Source: Opitutaceae bacterium (GTDB lineage Bacteria; Verrucomicrobiota; Verrucomicrobiia; Opitutales; Opitutaceae). Taken from it: a stretch of DNA of 35,367 nucleotides. The stretch covers positions 1-35,367 of the forward strand of contig NZNM01000146.1 in NCBI GenBank assembly GCA_002694885.1, read 5' to 3'. Shown here piece after piece: positions 16,104 to 24,641 of this stretch. The notes beneath the pieces are model-generated. The model saw only the letters and a list, made by a program, of their open reading frames with translations, searched no databases and was not told the DNA's origin. The position numbers and the translations under genes are program-made. Each line of letters begins with the position of its first letter. The stretch's first letter is position 1.

Positions 16104-16357
16104 TCCCGCAGTCGCGGGAGGACGGGCAAGAGACACCTATTTGCCTCTCAGAGGCAACAAGCGAGGCACGAGTGTTGTTTCAAAGTATTCTCTTTCGAAC
16201 CGGCAAGGAGAGGTTTCTAACATCGCTCTCCCGCAAATGCGGGATCGCTAGTTCCTTCACTCGCTCTGCGGAGTTCAGGAAACAGGTATCCGCTTCGCGG
16301 ATAATAGTTTTGGAACCAAGGCCTCGCTACTTGAGTCAAGGCCTGCGCGACGTCGCG
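16104..16357 (+). repeat. Hairpin cluster containing intergenic repeat copy B
   Basis: Repeat copy B spans 16130-16230. Perfect inverted repeats are TCCCGC-AGTC-GCGGGA (16104-16119), TTGCCTCT-C-AGAGGCAA (16141-16157), TCCCGC-AAAT-GCGGGA (16229-16244), TATCCGC-TTC-GCGGATA (16287-16303) and the self-complementary CGCGACGTCGCG (16346-16357). The first and third share the same stem with different loops. AAGGCCT occurs twice, at 16318 and 16338. This density suggests extragenic palindromic or small non-autonomous elements. Confidence 0.75.
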
Positions 16358-16390
16358 AAAGGGGCGCGATGCTGAATGGTGGAGAATTTC

Positions 16391-19300
16391 CTAGTTGCTA
16401 GCAACCGGATCCGCTTCCGCTCGCTCGGGAGTTTTCTCCGCATTGGTCTGCCATCTCCAATAGGCGCGAAAAAGACGCTTCAAGTCATCAAGTATCAGCG
16501 TATTAACCGGTACAAGAATCAGTGTGATCACGGTAGCGAAGACCACGCCCCAGCCCAGAGATATGGCCATAGGAATCATGAACTTGGACCCCCGGCTCTG
16601 TTCGAACATCAAAGGAAGCAAACCCGCAAATGTAGTCATCGATGTTAGCAGGATGGGGCGGAACCGCCGAACGCCTGCCGCCCTAACCGCCTCGCCCAGC
16701 TTTACGCCTTCTTTCACTCTGGCTGAGATGAAGTGCACCATGATAAGACTATCATTAACTACCACTCCGGAAAGAGCCAAGAATCCTAATTGCGACATGA
16801 TATTCACCGTTACTCCATCGTCCCAAATTGCTCCAAGTATCCAATCCATGATCACATGTCCTAGGATAGCTCCAACAATCCCAAACGGAATTACGGCCAT
16901 GACGACGAACGGCTTGACGTAGCTTTTGAATGGAATCGCCAGCAACACATAAACACCTAGGACGACGAGTATTGTATTGAAACGAATATTACGAGCGTCT
17001 TCCTCTTGTTGCCTAGCGTTACCAGACTTGACGTAGTTCATTCCCGTATACTGATCGACTAATCCAGGAAGAAAGTCGCGCTCTAGCTCCATAACAATGG
17101 AATCCACATCAATCTCGTCGGACTCCGCTTCGGCCGATACTGTCAATTGCCGCATACGATCGACTCGATAGATAGCTGGTAAACTCTTGCCTGGCTTGAT
17201 TTCAGCGACCGTGTCGAAGGGCACTTCCGTCCCGTTGGGCGTCCGGATCATCATCGAGTCCAAGGTGGCCAACGACTTTCTCTGGGCCTCGGGATAGCGA
17301 ACCATAACACGTACATCGTTGCGCCCCCTCTGTATGCGCTGGGCCTCCGTTCCGAAGAATGCTTGACGCACCTGGCGTGCCAGATTGTTAGCGGTGATCC
17401 CTAGATACTCCGCTTGCGGCTTGAGCTGCAACTCGAATTCCGCCTTAGCGCTCTCAAAGGAATCGGTAATCTCGGCCAAGCCTTGATACTCAGTCAGCTT
17501 GTCTTGCAGCTGGCTAGAGGCAGCTATCAGGTCATCGAAACTGGGACTCGTAAATCTCAGATAAACCCCTGATCCGCCACCACGGAGGAAGCCCAGCGAC
17601 AGCCGCTCGGCATCGGGCACAGGGCCAATCGCTTGCCTAAGATAAGCTGTCGCCTCGGAACTGCCGTAATTGAAACCGTGCACTTCGAAGGGAGTGAGCT
17701 CGATAACCACCTCGCCTAGCTCCGCCACCCCGACTGCCCGTGTTCCATAACTTCGATACATCGGTTGACCACCCGCGGTGGCGAAAACATTGCGGATCAT
17801 CTCAGTGCCGAACTCTTCATTGACCTTTTCCTTGTAGTCCAGGGCAATTTTCTCCATCCGGCGAATATGGGAATCCGTCGTCTCAAACGGCGTTCCCGCG
17901 GGCATTTGCAGGCGTATGGTGACTTGGTCGCTCGGTATTCTCGGATAGAAACTGGATTGTATCCGATTAGTTTCTACGAGACTCCAAACGATCGCCAAAC
18001 CTCCTACGAAAACTGAGAACGTTACGTACCGATTTCTCAAGCAAACGTCTAGTACGGGACGGTAGAACCGTTCGATCCCTCGCTCTAGTCCGGTAGCTAT
18101 TCTTCGCTGAATTCGGGTGATGAAATTGGTTTTGGAGTCGTTTCCGCCCGTTGCCCCTATGTTTTTACAGTGCTTGAGGTGAGCCGGAAGTATCAACTTG
18201 GATTCTATCAACGAGAACAGAAGCACAGGGATCACCACGTAGGAAATCTGCTTCAGATTGTTGCCCATGAATCCGGTCATGGCCTGAAGCGGGTAGAAGG
18301 CGACAATCGTGGTAAGCACGCCAAACACGACCGGAATAGCGACTTCCTGTGTACCTTTCACCGAGGCATCTAGCGGCGTTTCCCCATCTTGCATGCGGCG
18401 AAAAACGTTTTCGCCCGTGATGATGGCGTCGTCGACCACAATACCCAAAACGAGAATGAATGCGAACAATGTGCTCAGGTTGAGGGAAACGTTCCACAGG
18501 TAGAACATAATGAAGGCCCCTGAGAAAGCGATGGGGATGCCTAAGCTGACCCAAAAGGCTAGCGAGGGCCGCAAGAAAAGCGACAGCACGATTAGCACGA
18601 GGATGAAGCCGGTAATTGCGCTTCCCGCTAGCGTCGACAGCCGCTGCTTCACCCGCTCGGAGTCATCACTCCAATAGCTCAATAGAACGCCCTCTGGCAA
18701 CGTGGGCTGTTTCGCTTCGAGGTAGGCCTTAACCTCATTGGCCAAGACGATTAGATTCTGGTCGCCCGAGCGATAAACGTCCAGAACAACGCATCGCCGT
18801 CCATTGTAGTTGGAAATCAATGGCGTTTCATCGAAACCATCATTAACCTTGGCAACATCCTCCAGTGTCAGCCGGGTCCCATCCTCCCGAGTATAAACCA
18901 CGATCTTTGAGAAATCTTCGTAGTTATATGCTTGGTTAGAGGTTCTTAAAAGAATATCGCCCGCGTTGGTCCTAACGCTGCCCGCCGATAGATTGACCGA
19001 AGAATTTCTCACCGCTTGAACAATCTGATCGAAAGTAAGTCCATGCCGTTTTAGCGTTTCCTCCGAAACTTCGATCCCGATTTCGTAGGGACGCGCCACT
19101 TTCATGGATACGAGAGATATATTTGGAAGCGCTGTGAGGTCGTCGCGGACAATTTCCCCCAGCTCCATGAGATCCTTTTCTCCCAGATTTCCGGAAATGA
19201 CCACCGCCATAAGACGCTCCGTAAAGGTGTCCTGGCTCACGCGGGGCCGTTCCGCTTCAACAGGGAACGTGTTGATCGAGTCAACACGGTCCTTCACCTG

Positions 19301-19624
19301 ATCAAGGATCACATTCATGTCGTAACCCTCTTCGATCTCCAAAGTCACGCGCCCAGAGCCTTCCGAGGCTCGGCTCTGCATTTCCTTGATCCCGGCTACG
19401 TCGAAGAGGGCCTCTTCCAAGCGCATGACGATCGACTCTTCAACTTCGGCGGGCGTGGACCCGCGGTAAGTAACACCCACTTCGATCTCCCGCTGCAGGT
19501 AGTCAGGCCATTCCCTGAGAACCACTTTGTTCAAACCTAGGTATCCGCCCGTCAACACGATGGCAAACATGAGGATATTCGCCGCTACACCGTTGTTGGT
19601 AAACCACTCTATAATCCTATGCAT
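16391..19624 (-). CDS. RND-family efflux pump, inner-membrane permease
   Basis: 1077 residues, the usual length for an AcrB-like RND transporter. A first membrane helix (about 12-32) is followed by a large periplasmic loop. Helix 4 contains LGIVVDDAIITGENV with the proton-relay pair Asp398-Asp399. A second periplasmic loop precedes helix 10, GVVVNDSLIM, with Asn957-Asp958 where AcrB has its relay Lys. This ND version is common in a large branch of RND pumps. The C-terminal membrane bundle includes RRFRPILLTSMTTFAGLLPLMF. It exports drugs, lipids or other toxic compounds using proton flow, together with the adaptor encoded 20 bases upstream. No outer-membrane channel gene is adjacent. ATG 19624 gives the standard N-terminus, MHRIIEWFTNNGVAANILM. 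Confidence 0.93.
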   Translation of the reverse strand: MHRIIEWFTNNGVAANILMFAIVLTGGYLGLNKVVLREWPDYLQREIEVGVTYRGSTPAEVEESIVMRLEEALFDVAGIKEMQSRASEGSGRVTLEIEEGYDMNVILDQVKDRVDSINTFPVEAERPRVSQDTFTERLMAVVISGNLGEKDLMELGEIVRDDLTALPNISLVSMKVARPYEIGIEVSEETLKRHGLTFDQIVQAVRNSSVNLSAGSVRTNAGDILLRTSNQAYNYEDFSKIVVYTREDGTRLTLEDVAKVNDGFDETPLISNYNGRRCVVLDVYRSGDQNLIVLANEVKAYLEAKQPTLPEGVLLSYWSDDSERVKQRLSTLAGSAITGFILVLIVLSLFLRPSLAFWVSLGIPIAFSGAFIMFYLWNVSLNLSTLFAFILVLGIVVDDAIITGENVFRRMQDGETPLDASVKGTQEVAIPVVFGVLTTIVAFYPLQAMTGFMGNNLKQISYVVIPVLLFSLIESKLILPAHLKHCKNIGATGGNDSKTNFITRIQRRIATGLERGIERFYRPVLDVCLRNRYVTFSVFVGGLAIVWSLVETNRIQSSFYPRIPSDQVTIRLQMPAGTPFETTDSHIRRMEKIALDYKEKVNEEFGTEMIRNVFATAGGQPMYRSYGTRAVGVAELGEVVIELTPFEVHGFNYGSSEATAYLRQAIGPVPDAERLSLGFLRGGGSGVYLRFTSPSFDDLIAASSQLQDKLTEYQGLAEITDSFESAKAEFELQLKPQAEYLGITANNLARQVRQAFFGTEAQRIQRGRNDVRVMVRYPEAQRKSLATLDSMMIRTPNGTEVPFDTVAEIKPGKSLPAIYRVDRMRQLTVSAEAESDEIDVDSIVMELERDFLPGLVDQYTGMNYVKSGNARQQEEDARNIRFNTILVVLGVYVLLAIPFKSYVKPFVVMAVIPFGIVGAILGHVIMDWILGAIWDDGVTVNIMSQLGFLALSGVVVNDSLIMVHFISARVKEGVKLGEAVRAAGVRRFRPILLTSMTTFAGLLPLMFEQSRGSKFMIPMAISLGWGVVFATVITLILVPVNTLILDDLKRLFRAYWRWQTNAEKTPERAEADPVASN

Positions 19625-19644
19625 CGCGATCGGGCTCCTATCTA

Positions 19645-20907
19645 TTATCGAACAACCTGCTTGGCGTCAGCGCCTTGATGCGCAGATTTGTTTGCTACAT
19701 CAATTCCGTCTTCGGACACAACCGCGACCTTCATCCCTTCCGAAGGAAAGCTCAGATGGGTCAGACAAACGCGGTCTCCCGGGTTCAGTCCGCTGCTTAC
19801 GACCAAACTCTCCTCGTCGCTCCACTCAATCTCAATAGATTTCCGCCTCAAGATTCCGTCATCTTCAATGACAACCACGTACTCATTTTTCCGGTACAAC
19901 TCTCTCGGAATGACAATTACATCCTCCAAAACTTCTCCTTCAATCTGAGCCTGCACGAAAGAACCTACCTTTAACGGCGGCCTGCCATCACCTTGCTTCC
20001 GGTAGGGGTCATCCACTTGAGCAACGAAAAACAATTGTCGCGACTGAACGTCGAAAGCCCCTTCCGCACGCACGATACGCCCCGCCCAATGCAGAGTTTC
20101 GTTACCAATCGTCGTGGTCAGATTCACTGTGGGCATTGGCAGTACGGGATTCGAGTCGTTGCGATAAAGTTCAGGAACATTGATGTATCCAATTTCCCGT
20201 TCGCTAAGTGGTAAACGTATCTCCGCGTAGTCGACCGCGTAGATTTCGGCCAATACGCTTCCCGAATTAACGAACTGTCCTATGTCGACCCGCTTTTCCA
20301 ATATTCGACCGGCGTAGGGAGCCGTGATGGTAGTGCGTTCCAAGTTCAGGCTAGCATTCTCCACTCTAGCTTCGGCCGAAGCGACATCCGCCTTGGCTTG
20401 AGCCAACTGAGGCTTGCGACTTACGAGTTCTGGCGGTTCGACTCCCGGATTGAGACGTTCCCAATCCGTCCGGGCTTGGGCCGCGTTCGCTTCTTCCTCG
20501 GCCAAGGCCAATCGGGCTCGAGCCAGCGTCGCTTCAGCAGAAAGAACCGCGGTCTCATAGTCCCGCTTGTCAATCTCCAGCAAGGTTTCCCCTTGTTCAA
20601 AAAATCCGCCGACCCGAAACGCAGGAGCCACGTTTACCACTTTCCCTCTAACTTCGGAGACGAGCGAGCTCTCAGTCCGGGCTTGGACCGTTCCTTGAGA
20701 ATGAAGCCAAACTTGGTAGTCGATCGGCTCCAGAGTGTAAACACTCACTTCTGGTAAGGTTTCCTTCTGGGGGAATTTCCGGGGCGCCGGCTCCGACCAA
20801 AAAATCCAGTAGCATATCCCAGCGGACACGGCTAGGACGACTAAGGGAGGAAGCATGCGTAGGATGAACATGGTACCGTTAACAAAGTGGTGATTATAGA
20901 TATACAT
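19645..20907 (-). CDS. RND efflux periplasmic adaptor (HlyD/MFP family)
   Basis: Up to 420 residues. An N-terminal membrane anchor (about 15-32, LPPLVVLAVSAGICYWIF) is followed by a barrel-sandwich half (VSEVRGKVVNVAPAFRVGGFFEQGETLLEIDKRDYE, split over about 83-118), an alpha-helical hairpin rich in Ala, Glu and Arg (about 118-190), and the returning half TTITAPYAGRILEKRVDIGQ (about 192-211). Beta-barrel and membrane-proximal domains follow. It bridges the RND pump and an outer-membrane channel. The start is uncertain between ATG 20907 and ATG 20871, and neither has a good Shine-Dalgarno. The pump gene follows after 20 bases. Upstream, 128 bases separate it from the divergent YkvA-like gene. 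Confidence 0.92.
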   Translation of the reverse strand: MYIYNHHFVNGTMFILRMLPPLVVLAVSAGICYWIFWSEPAPRKFPQKETLPEVSVYTLEPIDYQVWLHSQGTVQARTESSLVSEVRGKVVNVAPAFRVGGFFEQGETLLEIDKRDYETAVLSAEATLARARLALAEEEANAAQARTDWERLNPGVEPPELVSRKPQLAQAKADVASAEARVENASLNLERTTITAPYAGRILEKRVDIGQFVNSGSVLAEIYAVDYAEIRLPLSEREIGYINVPELYRNDSNPVLPMPTVNLTTTIGNETLHWAGRIVRAEGAFDVQSRQLFFVAQVDDPYRKQGDGRPPLKVGSFVQAQIEGEVLEDVIVIPRELYRKNEYVVVIEDDGILRRKSIEIEWSDEESLVVSSGLNPGDRVCLTHLSFPSEGMKVAVVSEDGIDVANKSAHQGADAKQVVR

Positions 20908-21035
20908 TCAGCCAGCTGTCAATTGGGCCAACTATTTTCGCTTGAGCAGCTTTCTTATCGATCCGAGGCCGTCCAAACTCCCATTTGACAAGATTTCCAC
21001 GTCCAATCACCGTACCGAAATATAGCCATCGTGAT

Positions 21036-21398
21036 ATGAGCAATCTCGTACCCAAACAACCCGACTACTCCAACAACTACAGCGAGAACGGACTTTGGGA
21101 AAAATTAACCCAATTCGCCAAATCAGCCGGACGCGAGCTCGTCGAAAAAGCGCTCATACTGTACTACGCGGCATCCGATCCCGATACCCCACAGAAGGCT
21201 AAAGCGATCATCTTCTCGGCCTTAGGTTACTTTATCCTGCCCTTGGACGCGATCCCAGACATCACTCCGCTTCTCGGATTTACAGACGACCTGGGCGCCA
21301 TCGCTCTAGCTCTGGCCACCGTCGCCGCTCATATAAAGCCCCAACACAGACTGGCAGCCAGAGAGAAAACCGAAAAGTGGTTCGGCGAAAGCGAATGA
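21036..21398 (+). CDS. DUF1232 / YkvA-family protein
   Basis: 120 residues from ATG 21036. An in-frame upstream extension to 20985 looks non-coding. The diagnostic segment lies at about 55-90: AKAIIFSALGYFILPLD, followed by AIPDITPLLGFTDDLGAI. This has a membrane-associated helix and the Pro-Asp-x-Ile-Pro-Asp pattern of the family. Function is unknown. Members are widespread single-gene proteins thought to be membrane-associated. It appears monocistronic and is followed by palindromic intergenic sequence. Confidence 0.85.
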   Translation: MSNLVPKQPDYSNNYSENGLWEKLTQFAKSAGRELVEKALILYYAASDPDTPQKAKAIIFSALGYFILPLDAIPDITPLLGFTDDLGAIALALATVAAHIKPQHRLAAREKTEKWFGESE

Positions 21399-21413
21399 TG
21401 CTTTCCTTGGTAG

Positions 21414-21540
21414 GGCTGCTTGTCCCCAAGCAGCCGAATCGCTAGTCATTGTTGAAATTTTGCTAGATCGATGTGGCCGCTCGGCCCGCCCCGCTGTAGT
21501 TGCAGCGTAGGCGTGAGATCGGCCGCTACCCCATCGAGAT
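21414..21540 (+). repeat. Extragenic palindromic sequences
   Basis: A perfect 9-bp hairpin GGCTGCTTG-TCCC-CAAGCAGCC (21414-21435) is not followed by a T run, so it is a weak terminator candidate. A second hairpin is CGCTG-TAGTTG-CAGCG, starting near 21492. It lies inside a longer imperfect inverted repeat whose arms are near 21467-21486 (ATCGATGTGGCCGC) and 21518-21540 (GATCGGCCGCTACC). The block sits between convergent genes, the usual location for REP-like elements. Confidence 0.6.
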
Positions 21541-21553
21541 ATATCGAGAACCT

Positions 21554-22309
21554 CTACTTCAGCTCCATAGTCACTGGGCAGTGATCCGAACCCATTACAT
21601 CCGCGAGAATCTCGGCGGAAACCAATCGTGGCCTTAGAGATTCGGAAATCAGGAAGTAGTCGATGCGCCACCCAACGTTTCGAGCTCGCGCATTGGCTCG
21701 GAAACTCCACCAGGAATAGTGCCCATTTCCCTCGGTGAATTCACGAAAGGTATCTATAAATCCCGATTCGACTATTGAGCCGAAATCCGCCCGCTCCTCG
21801 TCCGAGAATCCGGCGTTCTTCCGATTGGTCTTGGGGTTGGCCAGGTCGTCCTCCGTATGAGCCACATTGAGATCGCCGCAAAAAATGACTGGCTTGCTCC
21901 CCTGCAATTCTAGCATGCGGTTGAGAAAGGCTTCGTTCCACTGTCTGCGGTAGGGCAATCGTTTGAGCTCATTCTGAGCATTGGGCGTGTAGACATTGGT
22001 CAGAAAGAAGTCATCGTATTCCAACGTAACCACGCGGCCTTCGCCATCGTGTTCGTCGATATCCAAACCGAAAACAACCGATAGCGGTTCGTGGGGTGTA
22101 ACGATGGCCGTTCCCGAGTACCCCTTCTTTTCGGCTTCGTTGGCGAATACTTTCAAGTCGCTGCGCCAGCCCAGTTCCTCGACGATTTCTCTCGTGGCTT
22201 TGGTTTCCTGCAAGCAAATGAAATCGGCGTTCGAAGAATCCATGAAATCCATCGCCCCCTTCTTAATCGCGGCCCGAATTCCGTTTACGTTCCATGAAAT
22301 GAACTTCAT
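21554..22309 (-). CDS. xth: Exodeoxyribonuclease III (AP endonuclease)
   Basis: 251 residues, full length for the ExoIII/APE family. Active-site residues are all present: Asn7 and Asn9 in WNVNGIR, Glu35 in LQETK, Tyr107 in NVYTPN, Asp146 and Asn148 in GDLNVAH, and Asp241-His242 in GSDHCPV. The substrate-binding WRIDYFL is at 214-220. The enzyme cleaves DNA at abasic sites and removes 3'-blocking groups in base-excision repair, using a divalent metal. It seems to be a single gene, convergent with the YkvA-like gene and divergent from the PLP enzyme. ATG 22309 gives the canonical MKFISWNVNGIRA start. Confidence 0.96.
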   Translation of the reverse strand: MKFISWNVNGIRAAIKKGAMDFMDSSNADFICLQETKATREIVEELGWRSDLKVFANEAEKKGYSGTAIVTPHEPLSVVFGLDIDEHDGEGRVVTLEYDDFFLTNVYTPNAQNELKRLPYRRQWNEAFLNRMLELQGSKPVIFCGDLNVAHTEDDLANPKTNRKNAGFSDEERADFGSIVESGFIDTFREFTEGNGHYSWWSFRANARARNVGWRIDYFLISESLRPRLVSAEILADVMGSDHCPVTMELK

Positions 22310-22384
22310 CAGCCCGGTGATAGGCCTAACGACCGCCCAAGCAACCGTTTAGTTGGATCCGCAAAGGCAATTTCACCGGCTCCA

Positions 22385-23941
22385 ATGACAAGATCGGCGC
22401 TCGACACCAGCAGAGCGAATTCTAAAGTCGCGGCCACTTCGATGATTTCTGACCAGCAGATTCCATTGGGCAAACGCATTCCCGACGAACTTCACGCCGT
22501 TTCTGTAAGCATACCGACCATGGCGGACGTGATCGGCTACGAGGAGCGCGATCCGGACACGCTCGCCAAAATGGCCGCTGGATACCCCCGTTTCGTCAAA
22601 CACGAGTGCCTCCAGCAAATCGAATCCTATTGGCAGGCGTTTTTCGATCGGCCAAATCTTCCTATCTGGCTTACTGCTTCCGAACAAATCGCTCAAGAGC
22701 TCGAAGCCTATTTGCAATGCCCAGAATCCAAGTTCCTCAAACATCAAGATGTATCCGGGATTTGCCTACCGAATGACGAGGATCTCAACTTGCGAGCAAA
22801 ACTCTTCCTGCGCCACATTGGCGGCTATCTTTGTTCACGAGAAGCGGAGGATTACCTGGTAGCTAACGGGTTGGGCGAATACGGGAAAAAGGAAACGTCC
22901 TATGAAGGCGACTCCCAGGAAAAAGTTCTCAACGCGCTATCTCCTCTCCTGGGAGCGCATTCCCCCAATCATGTGGCTCTTTCCGGCTCTGGAATGAACG
23001 CCATTTATTCCGTTTTCCAAGCCGTAAACGCGATCCAATCGCCAAAAGGCCGCAATTCATGGATTAAGCTGGGCTGGCTGTACGCGGACACCATGCACAT
23101 CCTCGACAAGCTGTCGCCCGAGGGAACTAGAAACTGCGAACTGCTGAACGTATTCGATATCGGCGAATTAGAAGAACTTCTCAATAGCAAACCTTCGGAG
23201 TTCGCCGGCATAATAACCGAATTCCCCACCAATCCGCTCATCCAATCCGCAGATCTAGAGCGTATCAGAGACCTCGCGACAAAATTCGGCGTCTATCTCG
23301 TTATCGATCCCACGGTTCTCTCTCCGAGAAATGTGGACGTGTCCCCGTATGCGGATATCATTGTCAACAGTTTGACGAAATACGCCGCCAATCAGGGCAA
23401 CGTAATCGCGGGAGCCGCCAGCGTCACTCCGAAATGCCCCGAGAGTGAAGCCCTCATCGAAAAGATACGGGAGCAAATTATCCCTCCTTACCCGCGTTCG
23501 CTCGACTGCTTAGCCAATCAGTTCGGCCACTATCCGGAGCACATCGAAACGGTCAACGCATCCACCGAACAGATCGTCGCGTTTTTGGAATCCCATCCGA
23601 AGGTGAAAAAGACGCATTGGGCCAAGGAATCACGATCTAAGATCAATTTTGCCAAGGTCGCTCGCCACGAGAATGCCATAGGCGGAATGCTCGCCTTTGA
23701 TTTGAACGTTGATTTGCCCGAGTTCTTTGATCGCTTGCGGATAGCGAAGGGTCCCAGCTTTGGGATGGTCCATTCTCTCGCTTGTCCGTTTATGTACTTG
23801 GCCCACTACGATCTCGTCACTACGAACGATGGACGGGACTACCTCCAATCGGCAGGCATCAATCCGGAACTGATTCGATTCAGTGTCGGGACCGAGAAGG
23901 TAGACGAAATCATCGGCGCCTTAAGCGAAGCCCTGAAATGA
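22385..23941 (+). CDS. PLP-dependent Cys/Met-metabolism enzyme (cystathionine gamma-synthase-like)
   Basis: 518 residues from ATG 22385. ATG 22442 (Met20) is also plausible and would give MISDQQIPLGKRIPDELH. Fold-type I features are SGSGMNAIYSVFQA (200-213) for phosphate binding, EFPTNPL (279-285), Asp308 in VIDPT contacting the PLP nitrogen, and the PLP lysine 332 in NSLTKYAANQGN. SIPTMADVIGYEE near 42-54 is typical of the long cystathionine gamma-synthase variants found in fungi and some bacteria, which use an activated homoserine and cysteine. The C-terminal KGPSFGMVHSL (about 455-465) is also typical. It probably takes part in trans-sulfuration or methionine biosynthesis, though the exact substrate is uncertain. 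No neighbour from that pathway is seen. Confidence 0.85.
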   Translation: MTRSALDTSRANSKVAATSMISDQQIPLGKRIPDELHAVSVSIPTMADVIGYEERDPDTLAKMAAGYPRFVKHECLQQIESYWQAFFDRPNLPIWLTASEQIAQELEAYLQCPESKFLKHQDVSGICLPNDEDLNLRAKLFLRHIGGYLCSREAEDYLVANGLGEYGKKETSYEGDSQEKVLNALSPLLGAHSPNHVALSGSGMNAIYSVFQAVNAIQSPKGRNSWIKLGWLYADTMHILDKLSPEGTRNCELLNVFDIGELEELLNSKPSEFAGIITEFPTNPLIQSADLERIRDLATKFGVYLVIDPTVLSPRNVDVSPYADIIVNSLTKYAANQGNVIAGAASVTPKCPESEALIEKIREQIIPPYPRSLDCLANQFGHYPEHIETVNASTEQIVAFLESHPKVKKTHWAKESRSKINFAKVARHENAIGGMLAFDLNVDLPEFFDRLRIAKGPSFGMVHSLACPFMYLAHYDLVTTNDGRDYLQSAGINPELIRFSVGTEKVDEIIGALSEALK

Positions 23942-23992
23942 CAGGAACTCCCTTCGCCCTCCAAATATCGATTGCTCACTAGCTCGTTGCCC

Positions 23993-24579
23993 ATGGAAAA
24001 TCCTCTCTCGAAAAACGCCTTTCTGGTCAGCGAACACGTTGGCCTCTTCAAAGCCGCGAACAATTTTGATATTCTCGATCCGGATACCGGACAGATCGTT
24101 TTGGAGTGCCGGGAGGAAAAGCTCGGCTTCTTCACCAAACTCCTCCGTTTCTCAGACTACAAGCGCTACACTCCCTTTCACATCGAAATTAGAGAACCTC
24201 AAGGCCACACGCTCATCCATATCAAGCGAGGCGTTTCCCTCTTCTTGTCAAACGTCGAGGTCCGAGACTAAGAACAGGTCTTGCTAGGGCGCTTCAAGCA
24301 GAAGTTCTTTCCATCGGCGGGAAGTTCGATGTTCTCAGTCCCGACGACGATATTCTCTGCCAGCTAACCGGCAAATGGACGGGTTGGAATTTCTCGTTCG
24401 GATACCAAGGCGTCGAGTTTGCCCGCGTATCCAAAGAATGGAGCGGGATTGGAAAAGAGTTTTTCACGAGCGCCGACAACTACATTCAATCCATCGACTC
24501 GAGCGTGGAGGGAGATAGCCCGCTTCGGTCGCTTATTATGGCTGCCGTCATGTGCATCGACATGGTTCTGAAGGAGTGA
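23993..24579 (+). pseudogene. LURP-one/phospholipid scramblase-like gene with stop codon and frameshift
   Basis: ATG 23993 opens a frame reading an N-terminal half-domain typical of LURP-one-related/scramblase-like proteins: LVSEHVGLFKAANNFDILD and then TPFHIEI. It hits TAA at 24269-24271. The same frame continues the family pattern as EQVLLGRFKQKFFPS. Then the pattern moves to the -1 frame (about 24305-24312) as IGGKFDVLSPDDDILCQL, GKWTGWNFSF and FTSADNYIQ, ending at TGA 24577. One G-to-T change (GAA to TAA) and one lost T would restore an intact protein of about 195 residues. An intact version would be a small cytoplasmic beta-barrel protein of uncertain role. Sequencing errors could mimic this, but two independent ones within 45 bases are less likely than decay. 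Confidence 0.75.
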
Positions 24580-24612
24580 ACATAGTTGCTCGTCATAAAT
24601 ATTGAATTGAAT

Positions 24613-24630
24613 TACCCGTGAAAACGGGTA
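24613..24630 (+). other. Hairpin with GNRA tetraloop ahead of the DUF5069 gene
   Basis: TACCCGT-GAAA-ACGGGTA forms a perfect 7-bp stem with a GAAA loop, ending 11 bases before ATG 24642. No T run follows. It could fold in the leader and limit ribosome access, or be the stem of a weak terminator for the upstream pseudogene. Confidence 0.5.
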
Positions 24631-24641
24631 CATCCACGCCT

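Larger units (their letters stand above)
15807..16390. other. Gene-free region with repeats and hairpins
   Basis: 584 bp without a supportable gene. It holds two diverged copies of a repeat (15864-15945 and 16130-16230) and at least five short perfect hairpins between 16104 and 16357. The plus-strand open frame at 16049-16375 and the minus-strand one at 15836-16129 run through these palindromes and have no protein-like character. Confidence 0.75.

Noticed and set aside
15864-16230. Possible CRISPR or two-unit array
   Set aside because: Only two copies, unequal length, diverged and without uniform spacers.
16049-16375. 108-codon plus-strand open frame
   Set aside because: It runs through the hairpin cluster and repeat copy B, with no domain or composition typical of a real protein.
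16394-16405. Perfect palindrome GTTGCTAGCAAC at the RND pump stop
   Set aside because: Twelve bases are short enough to be chance, and no T run or conserved context supports a function.
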